Assembly: GCA_937873695.1 (NCBI GenBank)
Contig: CALMYL010000015.1
Span: forward strand, 1 to 39,246
Direction of reading: 5' to 3'
Length of the DNA: 39,246 nt
Source of the DNA: an uncultured Ignavibacteria bacterium
GTDB lineage: Bacteria; Bacteroidota; Ignavibacteria; Tepidaquicellales; OLB5
Below the pieces are notes generated by a model. It saw nothing but the letters and a program-made list of their open reading frames with translations. It was not told the origin of the DNA and searched no databases. Below are positions 23,101-29,780 of this stretch, in pieces. A program made the position numbers and the translations under genes. Position 1 is the first letter of the stretch, and every line of letters begins with the position of its first letter.

Positions 23101-24441
23101 TTATTCCAGCCCATATTCCTTGATCTTCTTGTAAAGGGTTTTGCGGTCGATGCCAAGTATCTTTGCTGCCTGCAGCTTGTTCCAGCCGTTCTCTTCAAGC
23201 ACTTTGCGGATGTGCACTTTTTCAAGGTCCTTTAGTTCCATATTGCCGCCCATTGAGATATTTTCTTCATCATTCCCGTTCGATACCAGGAACCTGAAAT
23301 TATGCCTGCCAAGCATATCAGTATCAGATGAGATAAGGGCACGCTCGATAACATTTTCAAGCTCTCTCACGTTCCCCTGCCAGTGGTGGTCAGTTAATGT
23401 TTCAATGGCATCACCTTTTAAGGCAAACTGCCTGTTCATTTTAGCAGAGATCTTCTTCACAAAATGATCTGCTAACAAAGGAATATCATCTTTTCTTTCA
23501 TCAAGCGGCGGCAGTGATATAGATACTGTTGCGATACGGTAGAATAAGTCTTCGCGGAATTTCTTTTCATCTATCATTTCCTTTATGTTTCTGTTTGTCG
23601 CGCTCAACAGCCTTACATCAACTTTCTTTACTTTATCGCTGCCAAGCGGTTTAATTTCCCAGGTTTCAATTACGCGCAGCAACTTTGACTGCAGGTTAAA
23701 AGGCATTTCGGCAATTTCATCAAGCAGCAGAGTGCCGCCATGCGCAAGCTCAAACACTCCTTTTTGCGCGTCAATAGCCCCGGTGTAAGCGCCCTTTGTG
23801 TGACCGAAGAGTTCACTCTCAAGCAGGTTATCGGGTATGGCACTGCAGTTAATGGCAATAAACGGACCCTCGCCGCGCGGTGAGTTATGGTGGATAGCCT
23901 TTGCTACAAGCTCTTTTCCTGTGCCGCTTTGACCTTCGATAAGAACATTCGCGTCGGTCCGGGCGACATTCCTTATCATATCATACACCCGGAGCATCTT
24001 CCTGCTCCTGCCGATTATGCTGCTGAACGAAGCGGAGTTATCCACTTGCGACCGCAGATTAGCCACTTTTTTATTGAGCTCAATATTTTCTACCGCCTTA
24101 TCAAATTTAAGGGTGAACTCTTCAAGGTTAAACGGTTTTCCTATGTAATCAAAAGCTCCCAGCTTCATGGCTTCTACTGCGGAATCAATTGAACCGAAGC
24201 CTGTTATCATGATAAATAATGTGTCTTCCCTCTTAGCCTTCAGCAGATCAAGACCTGAAACATCGGGCATCTGTAAGTCTGAGATCACGATATCAAACTC
24301 ATCGTTTTCAATCTTAGCTAATGCGGCCTTTGAATCGTTTTCAGTTAGCGGGTAATATCCCTTCTTTTCAAGTACTTTCTTAAGCAGGATCGTGGAATTA
24401 ACTTCATCATCAACGATCAGTATTTTAATATCCTGTGTTAT
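23101..24441 (-). CDS. NtrC-type sigma-54-dependent response regulator (apparent ATA start)
   Basis: The reading frame is intact back to 24441, giving 446 residues, the usual size of this family. Receiver 1-~118 (VDDE, phospho-acceptor Asp55, Thr80, Lys102); AAA+ domain with Walker A GQSGTGKE (~170-177), sigma-54 contact loop GAYTGA (217-222, a variant of GAFTGA) and Walker B LLLDE (Asp241-Glu242); Fis-type HTH at the C-terminus (KLQAAKILGIDRKTLYKKI). There is no ATG, GTG or TTG before the receiver. The best start is ATA at 24441, preceded by AGGGAG and giving MTQDIKILIVDDE; the GTG at 24288 would delete half of the receiver. It lies beside a sigma-54-like promoter, so it probably activates the nearby cytochrome genes. 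The soluble PAS kinase at 28197-29414 is a candidate partner. Confidence 0.88.
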   Translation of the reverse strand: MTQDIKILIVDDEVNSTILLKKVLEKKGYYPLTENDSKAALAKIENDEFDIVISDLQMPDVSGLDLLKAKREDTLFIMITGFGSIDSAVEAMKLGAFDYIGKPFNLEEFTLKFDKAVENIELNKKVANLRSQVDNSASFSSIIGRSRKMLRVYDMIRNVARTDANVLIEGQSGTGKELVAKAIHHNSPRGEGPFIAINCSAIPDNLLESELFGHTKGAYTGAIDAQKGVFELAHGGTLLLDEIAEMPFNLQSKLLRVIETWEIKPLGSDKVKKVDVRLLSATNRNIKEMIDEKKFREDLFYRIATVSISLPPLDERKDDIPLLADHFVKKISAKMNRQFALKGDAIETLTDHHWQGNVRELENVIERALISSDTDMLGRHNFRFLVSNGNDEENISMGGNMELKDLEKVHIRKVLEENGWNKLQAAKILGIDRKTLYKKIKEYGLE

Positions 24442-24492
24442 GTCAGCAGTCTCCCTATTAGAAGATTGAGTTGAATAAAAAATTCTACATTA

Positions 24493-24500
24493 CAAATATA
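24493..24500 (-). promoter_or_regulatory. -7 box TATATTTG of the NtrC-type gene
   Basis: On the minus strand this matches TAnnTTTG exactly. The predicted start near 24487 is about 46 bases before the ATA start. The nearest TTTG upstream is only 16 bases away, so no well-spaced -33 box exists, as expected for an activator-dependent promoter. Confidence 0.45.
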
Positions 24501-24522
24501 AATATGTTTATCATATCAAATT

Positions 24523-24536
24523 ATGACAAAAATCAT
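24523..24536. promoter_or_regulatory. CRP/FNR-like dyad ATGAC-N4-ATCAT
   Basis: ATGAC AAAA ATCAT, centre 24529.5. That is 36.5 bases from the last G of the TATATTTG box, exactly the distance seen upstream of the ccm unit, or about -42.5 from the inferred start. Confidence 0.45.
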
Positions 24537-24544
24537 ATAATTCC

Positions 24545-24558
24545 TTGATGAACATCAT
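24545..24558. promoter_or_regulatory. CRP/FNR-like dyad TTGAT-N4-ATCAT
   Basis: TTGAT GAAC ATCAT, nine of ten positions of the FNR consensus. Its centre is 22 bases (two helical turns) from the neighbouring dyad, on the same face, about -64.5 from the inferred start of the NtrC-type gene and about -132 from the sigma-54 start of the T9SS cytochrome gene. Confidence 0.5.
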
Positions 24559-24657
24559 AAATAACCTCAATTTCAGCAAAATTTTAATATATGGTGTGTA
24601 ATTTAGCCACACGTCAATAAAAACCATTAAAAAATATGGTATTTATCCCCACTTTTT

Positions 24658-24674
24658 TTGGCACGCTATTTGAG
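24658..24674 (+). promoter_or_regulatory. Sigma-54-like promoter of the T9SS cytochrome gene
   Basis: TTGGCACGCTATTTGAG: -24 TGGCACG and -12 TTG with GG-N10-G spacing (GG 24660-24661, -12 G 24672). The last base of the -12 element is A and not C. The predicted start near 24684 leaves a leader of about 69 bases with a strong ribosome site. Confidence 0.6.
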
Positions 24675-24752
24675 TATATAATAGATAGAAAAAAGGAAAA
24701 CTAAATGTCAAAAAATTACAAATATTACACCAATAATTTAGGAGGAAACATA

Positions 24753-26849
24753 ATGAAACGGACAGGGACTTTCTTACTTTTTATGGTTCTATGCGCCGGA
24801 TTGGTAATTGGAGCACCGAGGGTTAAAATAGTTACAGAATACGTAACTCCTCAAATGCTTGCTACGAATTCTGCATTCACACAAGATTCAACTGTTGCCA
24901 GCGGACTCAGATCTGTTGCCAAAGGAACATATGTATATTTCAGAGCATGGAATTTTGGCGATACCGCTGCAATACAAACAGCCAACTGGACAATGCTTGT
25001 AAAACCGGCAGGTTCAACAGCTACACTGCAGGGTCTTACAGGTTTACCGACATGGCAGAAATTTAAAGCTGACTTAACCGGAACATACCAGGTACAGGTA
25101 TCGGTAACTACATCTACAGGCTCAAAAGATACAACAGTTACTGTATACGCTTCTAATTTTGTGGGTGTTGGCGGATTTGATAACATCCCCGCTGCATTCC
25201 CCAACTGTATGAGCTGCCATGGTACAACACCGCAGTTCCAGGATATATTTAACCGCTGGAAAGTTACCGGGCATGCTACTTCATTTAAAACAGGAATATC
25301 TACATTAAATTCAGGCTTTGGAACTTCATGTTTCAAGTGCCATACAATGGGTTATGATCATAATATAGTTGCAAGCAATAATGGTTTTGATGATAAAGCA
25401 AGAGACTTAGGATGGAACTGGAGCTCATACTCACCGCCTAAACCGGGTAACTGGGATACGATTAAGAACAGGTTCCCCGAATTAACAAAATTCGCAGGTG
25501 TAGGATGCGAAAGCTGCCACGGACCCGGAAGCGAACATGCCTTCGGCGGCGGCGATACAACAAAGATGATGAAATCAGTTACTGCAGGTGTTTGCGGCCA
25601 GTGTCATGATTCACCCCCCAATGCACCTATTTTCACACAGTGGAAAAACGCAAAACACTCAAATGTTGTGTGGAGTTCATCATTTGCACAAAACAATAAC
25701 GGAACTAATGATCTTGGTAACTGCATAAGATGCCATGACGGTCAGGGTTACGTAAACTTCACAAAAGGCATCGGAACAAACACAAACGGTAAAACTGTTG
25801 CAAGCCATGAAATGGTATCATGCGCAACCTGCCATGACCCGCACGGCAACAGCAACAATGCATACCTGCGCAACAGACCTGCAGGCAGTGATACACTTGC
25901 CAATGGTTATCATTATACCGGCGTAGGTAACGGCGCAACATGTATGGATTGCCATAAATCAAGAAGAAATACTGCAACATACGTAAATACAAGAGTGACC
26001 AGCTCAACCTGGGGACCGCATCACAATTCACAGGCTGATATATATTTAGGACAGAACCTCGCAACATTCGGCGGTGCGCCATATAGATCAACACAGCACT
26101 TCGCATTTTTGCAGAATGCCTGCGTAACTTGCCATATGGCACCAACAGATACAGCGGCTGCAAACAGAGATAAAGTGGGCGGACACGCATTATTCCTGCA
26201 CAATGAAGCAACAAATTACGACCACATGAAAGCCTGCCAGAGCTGTCACTTTGGAAAAACCAAATTTGATGACTTTATCGCAGATGCAGATTACGATGCA
26301 GACGGAACAATTGAACCATGGAGAGGCGAAGTTGCAGGATGTTTGACAAAACTCGCAATGCAGTTACCGCCCGTTGGCGTTGATTCAGTTGCATGGCAGT
26401 TAATTGCAGCAGATTCAAATAATGTAACTTTGAGGAAAGCATACATTAACTACCTTTCAATAAGAGACGGTTCTGAATTTGGTATGCATAATGCAAAATA
26501 CGTAATTGACGCTTTGGTTGCTTCAAGAAATGCACTAATTGGTATAACTACAATTTCATATGAAGTGCCTGAGAGATTTGAATTAACACAGAACTATCCG
26601 AACCCGTTCAACCCTGTAACGAGATTTAAATTCTCACTGCCAAAGGAAAGCGACGTACAGATAGTAGTATTTGATATCATGGGACGGGTTGTAAGTGTTC
26701 TTGCAAACGGAAAATACAATGCAGGCAAATATGAAGTTGACTGGAACGGAACGAATTCTATGAATAACCAGGTAGCAAGCGGCGTGTACTTCTATAAGAT
26801 AGTTGCCGGCAGCTACACTGATGTTAAGAAAATGATAATGCTTAAATAA
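24753..26849 (+). CDS. Nonahaem cytochrome c with T9SS sorting domain
   Basis: The ATG at 24753 is chosen over the in-frame ATG at 24705 because it follows AGGAGG by seven bases and begins a normal signal peptide (MKRTGTFLLFMVLCAGLVIGA). The mature 698-residue precursor has an Ig/PKD-like N-terminal domain (about 25-135), nine CXXCH motifs (CMSCH, CFKCH, CESCH, CGQCH, CIRCH, CATCH, CMDCH, CVTCH, CQSCH; about 150-515), a haem-free helical part, and a T9SS type A sorting domain (NYPNPFNPVTRFKFSLP ... KKMIMLK). The combination predicts a cytochrome that receives haem in the periplasm and is then carried through the outer membrane to the surface. The gene stands alone between the sigma-54-like promoter and a terminator. 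A terminal reductase or surface wire role is inferred. Confidence 0.9.
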   Translation: MKRTGTFLLFMVLCAGLVIGAPRVKIVTEYVTPQMLATNSAFTQDSTVASGLRSVAKGTYVYFRAWNFGDTAAIQTANWTMLVKPAGSTATLQGLTGLPTWQKFKADLTGTYQVQVSVTTSTGSKDTTVTVYASNFVGVGGFDNIPAAFPNCMSCHGTTPQFQDIFNRWKVTGHATSFKTGISTLNSGFGTSCFKCHTMGYDHNIVASNNGFDDKARDLGWNWSSYSPPKPGNWDTIKNRFPELTKFAGVGCESCHGPGSEHAFGGGDTTKMMKSVTAGVCGQCHDSPPNAPIFTQWKNAKHSNVVWSSSFAQNNNGTNDLGNCIRCHDGQGYVNFTKGIGTNTNGKTVASHEMVSCATCHDPHGNSNNAYLRNRPAGSDTLANGYHYTGVGNGATCMDCHKSRRNTATYVNTRVTSSTWGPHHNSQADIYLGQNLATFGGAPYRSTQHFAFLQNACVTCHMAPTDTAAANRDKVGGHALFLHNEATNYDHMKACQSCHFGKTKFDDFIADADYDADGTIEPWRGEVAGCLTKLAMQLPPVGVDSVAWQLIAADSNNVTLRKAYINYLSIRDGSEFGMHNAKYVIDALVASRNALIGITTISYEVPERFELTQNYPNPFNPVTRFKFSLPKESDVQIVVFDIMGRVVSVLANGKYNAGKYEVDWNGTNSMNNQVASGVYFYKIVAGSYTDVKKMIMLK

Positions 26850-26952
26850 TCCTTTCAAATACAGAAGCGAACAGCTTACTTTAGAGCTCTTATGATTTGC
26901 ATCTGGTTTGTTGATAAATAGTTAATTGAGATAAAATCCCAGATGACTGAAG

Positions 26953-26987
26953 AACCCCCGCTGAAAAGGCGGGGGTTTTTTTATTTT
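26953..26987 (+). terminator. Rho-independent terminator
   Basis: Stem AACCCCCGC / GCGGGGGTT with a seven-base loop and a run of T, about 100 bases after the T9SS cytochrome stop. Confidence 0.9.
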
Positions 26988-27211
26988 AGTATATTCAATC
27001 GGCTTTTAAAAATACCGCAAAGAAGTTAGAAGCAGCATAAGTTTTTATATTGTTGCTAATGACAATTAGAAAACGATTAAAATCATATTTTTACCGCTAT
27101 TTACCTAAGTCAAATCATAGGAAATACTGTACTCAACTATTAGTTTTGTAGCGGATATTAGAGGTATAATTAACAAACATATCTCTAAATTTATTTGAAA
27201 GGTTTAACATT
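26988..27211 (+). promoter_or_regulatory. Leader region of the choice-of-anchor V-like gene
   Basis: The region contains a near-dyad ACGAT-TAAA-ATCAT (27073-27086) and a TAnnTTTG match TAGTTTTG (27141-27148). The dyad centre is 68.5 bases from the box, 32 bases (about three turns) further than the ccm arrangement. No gene is seen. The promoter call is tentative. Confidence 0.35.
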
Positions 27212-28027
27212 ATGAAATCAATATTTCTAAGCAAAAAATTCTTCGCAGCAGTAATTCTCATTTTTTTTGCATCATCAATATTGCTGTATGGTGATATTGA
27301 CGGAAGAACCGGCAGGACATTAAAAACCAGTACATCCGGCTGTTCATGTCATGGTTCAATTAACACCGGTGTTACAGTTACCATCACAGGACCTGATACA
27401 GTGAATACAGGTCAGACACAGCAATATACTTTAACTGTCACAAACACCGGTAAACTTGGTATGGGTCTGGATATAGCAACCAGACTGGGTACCCTGGGAG
27501 TAGTATCAAATACAACACATCTTTCCGGCGGCGAGCTTACCCACAATGCAAATATCCCGATGACAAACGGAACTGCATCAATAAATTTTAATTACACAGC
27601 ACCGGGAACCGGCGGCACAGATACATTATGGGCAGCAGGTATTGGTACCAATAACCAGAGCAACACAGGCGGTGATGCATGGAATCATGCTGCAAGCAAA
27701 AGAATTATTGTACGCAGTACGGTTGGAATTGAACCCAACATCTCACCTGCTCAATACAGGATCAGTGAAAATTATCCAAACCCTTTCAATCCTTCGACAA
27801 GTATTGATATCAGCCTGGCAAAACAAACAGATGTGAACATAACAATATATGATATTTCCGGGGCTGAGATCTATTTGCTTGCAAACAGAACAATGAACGC
27901 CGGTGACCATACATTTACATGGAACGCCGTTACAAATTCCGGTTCAATTGCGAACAGCGGTATTTATTTTATGAAGATAAATATTGGCGGCAATACAACC
28001 ACAAAGAAAATGATGCTTGTAAAATAG
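27212..28027 (+). CDS. Secreted choice-of-anchor V-like protein with T9SS sorting domain
   Basis: A 271-residue protein with a signal peptide (about 1-27). It is followed by GRTGRTLKTSTSGCSCHG, the conserved opening of choice-of-anchor V-type proteins, which normally carry a single haem-like CxxCH. Here the motif is C44-S-C46-H47, only one residue between the cysteines, so haem c attachment is uncertain. A beta-sandwich (about 50-170) follows. The C-terminal ~85 residues are a T9SS type A sorting domain (NYPNPFNPSTSIDISL ... KKMMLVK). Its position directly after the T9SS cytochrome suggests a surface partner. The function of the family is unknown. Confidence 0.78.
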   Translation: MKSIFLSKKFFAAVILIFFASSILLYGDIDGRTGRTLKTSTSGCSCHGSINTGVTVTITGPDTVNTGQTQQYTLTVTNTGKLGMGLDIATRLGTLGVVSNTTHLSGGELTHNANIPMTNGTASINFNYTAPGTGGTDTLWAAGIGTNNQSNTGGDAWNHAASKRIIVRSTVGIEPNISPAQYRISENYPNPFNPSTSIDISLAKQTDVNITIYDISGAEIYLLANRTMNAGDHTFTWNAVTNSGSIANSGIYFMKINIGGNTTTKKMMLVK

Positions 28028-28067
28028 GAAGTTTAGCTTCACTTGTTTTCTTTTTTTAATTGAACCC

Positions 28068-28096
28068 AAAACCTGCAGTAATTCTGCAGGTTTTTT
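28068..28096 (+). terminator. Rho-independent terminator
   Basis: Stem AAAACCTGCAG / CTGCAGGTTTT with a five-base loop and six T, 40 bases after the choice-of-anchor V-like stop. Confidence 0.88.
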
Positions 28097-28121
28097 ATTT
28101 ACAATTGTTCCATAATTACAG

Positions 28122-28154
28122 AAAAACAAAAAGCCATCAATTAAAATTGATGGC
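28122..28154 (-). terminator. Rho-independent terminator of the soluble kinase gene
   Basis: Perfect stem GCCATCAATT-AA-AATTGATGGC (28133-28154), followed on the minus strand by TTTTTGTTTTT. It is 43 bases beyond the kinase stop. Confidence 0.85.
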
Positions 28155-28196
28155 CTTATTTATAATACAGGAGTTAAAAACTTTTGCAGCGGGTTC

Positions 28197-29414
28197 TTAT
28201 CTTACCGGCAGCGATATTGTAAAAGTAGTGCCTTTGCCAACCTGTGAGCGAACTGCAACTGTACCGCCGTGTTCATTAATAATGCGCTTGACTATTGAGA
28301 GACCAAGTCCTGTTCCTTTGCCATAACCTTTTGAAGAAAAGAAAGGTCTGAATATTTTTTCGAGGTTTTCCCTGGGGATACCCGGCCCGTTATCAGTTAC
28401 TTCAATATATACGGAATTAGAATTCGTTTTGGTTCTTAAAAGAATTTCGCCCGGCGCAGTAAAAGCCTGGATAGAATTTACAACAAGGTTGGTAATTACT
28501 TCATCTATCTGCGCTCTATCCGCTTTGATATGCGGAAGTTCTTTATCAAGAGACTTTTTTATTACAACAACTTTTTTGCCTATACTGTATTTTGATCTGG
28601 AGATTACTTCATCAACCAGCTTGTTAATATCAATTTTGGTTTTTTCAACAACAATAGGTCTTGAAAAATTCAAAAGTCCCCTAAGTGATTTGGTTATCCT
28701 GGTTGTCTCATCCACAATGGTCTTTAGCTCATCATACTCAGGCTGGCCGGCGTTCTTGTTCAAAAGCAAATAATCAGCGTTACCAGAGATTATGTTCAAC
28801 GGATTTGAAAGGCTGTGCGCAATGCTTGATACAACTTCCCCAATAAGGGCAAGATTCTCCTTTTCCCTTAATTCTTTCTGGAGCTGTTTTACGGTAGTAA
28901 TATCCCTGAGTATCCCCACTGAGCCAATTGTGCTTACATCTTTTTCATCATATATAGCGAACCTTGAGATACTTACATTAACGATATTACCTGATTTTGT
29001 TATTCTTTCTGATTCATAATTAGCCAAAAAGCCATTTCTGGATACTTCATCTATCAGAAATTTCTTCTCACCTTTTTTCAGCAGGTTTTCAGGGATCAGG
29101 AAATCAAATTCCCTGCCCATTACTTCATCTTTTCTGTACCCGAAGAGTTTTTCAGCTCCGTTATTCCATAAAAATACACGGTAGTTGATATCAAGTCCTA
29201 TAATGGCATCAATTGAATTCAGTATAATATCTGAAAAGAATTTTTCATGAGCGTTCTTACCGTCTTTCATCAGCTTCATTATTGAGCCGAGACAAATATC
29301 AACATCAGCAAGGATCTGCTCTATCTTCGTGTACTGCAGACCTGTATCTTTCCTGATCTTTTCGCGAAGCAGTTCTTTCTGCCTGCTAAGTTCAGATGTC
29401 ATCATTTGTTCCAA
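28197..29414 (-). CDS. Soluble PAS histidine kinase (NtrB-like)
   Basis: The TTG at 29414 (405 residues) is preferred: GGAGG lies nine bases before it. The upstream ATG at 29489 would add a 25-residue extension read through an A9 tract. Architecture: helical N-terminus with no membrane segment, one PAS domain (about 75-185; FFSDIILNSIDAIIGLDINYRVFLWNNGAEKLFGY), HisKA with the H-box SIAHSLSNPLNII (His200), and HATPase_c (NLVVNSIQAF, DNGPGIP, GKGTGLGLSIV). This NtrB-like form usually pairs with NtrC-type activators, and the only one here is 4 kb away, separated by the T9SS cytochrome and its neighbour. Cytosolic redox or oxygen sensing by PAS is plausible, but no cofactor-binding residues can be assigned. 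A CRP/FNR-like dyad lies upstream. Confidence 0.88.
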   Translation of the reverse strand: MEQMMTSELSRQKELLREKIRKDTGLQYTKIEQILADVDICLGSIMKLMKDGKNAHEKFFSDIILNSIDAIIGLDINYRVFLWNNGAEKLFGYRKDEVMGREFDFLIPENLLKKGEKKFLIDEVSRNGFLANYESERITKSGNIVNVSISRFAIYDEKDVSTIGSVGILRDITTVKQLQKELREKENLALIGEVVSSIAHSLSNPLNIISGNADYLLLNKNAGQPEYDELKTIVDETTRITKSLRGLLNFSRPIVVEKTKIDINKLVDEVISRSKYSIGKKVVVIKKSLDKELPHIKADRAQIDEVITNLVVNSIQAFTAPGEILLRTKTNSNSVYIEVTDNGPGIPRENLEKIFRPFFSSKGYGKGTGLGLSIVKRIINEHGGTVAVRSQVGKGTTFTISLPVR

Positions 29415-29452
29415 ATAACGGATCCTCCCCAAAAAAAAATTAATTCTAAGTG

Positions 29453-29518
29453 TAAATATAACTAATGCAGCTATTTCTGTGAATGACACTGCTCATAATA
29501 AATAATGATATAAATCAT
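29453..29518 (-). promoter_or_regulatory. Kinase promoter region: TATATTTA box and ATGAT-N4-ATCAT dyad
   Basis: A perfect dyad ATGAT ATAA ATCAT (29505-29518) and, on the minus strand, TATATTTA (29460-29453), one base off TAnnTTTG. Centre-to-box distance is 58.5 bases, the same as for the distal dyad of the NtrC-type gene. The dyad is the exact reverse complement of the one at 6104-6117. Confidence 0.45.
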
Positions 29519-29603
29519 AGGAATGAAAATGACAGTTCATTAATATAATTAAATTTTATAAAAATACTTATTAAAAAATTTGACAACTTTTTTAAACGGG
29601 AAT

Positions 29604-29762
29604 TTACCGATTAAATCAGATCGGTAAGAACGGCCAAAATATCGGCCACGAATTTCACGGTTTTGCACAAAATATTGGGATATTTTGCCATTTTCCCCAT
29701 ATATACCGGCCAAAATATCGGCCAAAATGCATGACTTTTTTCAAAAATTATTGTTATTTTTG
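29604..29762 (+). promoter_or_regulatory. Repeat-rich regulatory region upstream of fic
   Basis: It contains, in order: an inverted repeat TTACCGAT / ATCGGTAA (29604-29627); an 18-base unit CGGCCAAAATATCGGCCA (29631-29648); an inverted repeat CAAAATAT / ATATTTTG (29668-29687); a second exact copy of the 18-base unit (29707-29724); and a TAnnTTTG box TATTTTTG (29755-29762). The AAAATAT core recurs throughout, suggesting several sites for one DNA-binding protein. No gene is seen. Confidence 0.6.
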
Positions 29763-29780
29763 TAAAACATCAAAAATACA

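Noticed and set aside
22987-23235. 82-residue plus-strand ORF before the NtrC-type stop
   Set aside because: It runs through the terminator hairpin and antisense to the conserved HTH of the activator, so it is a shadow frame.
24585-24616. Minus-strand TGTGGC-rich sequence as a third sigma-54 site for the activator gene
   Set aside because: The -24 element is incomplete (TGGCTAA) and no TTG is at the right spacing.
24705-24752. In-frame ATG at 24705 as start of the T9SS cytochrome
   Set aside because: It adds 16 polar residues before a normal signal peptide and has no ribosome site, while the ATG at 24753 follows AGGAGG at good spacing.
29415-29489. ATG at 29489 as start of the soluble PAS kinase, giving an N-terminal hydrophobic helix
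   Set aside because: The extension reads through the promoter-like box and an A9 tract; GGAGG is correctly spaced for the TTG at 29414. A membrane-anchored form cannot be fully excluded.
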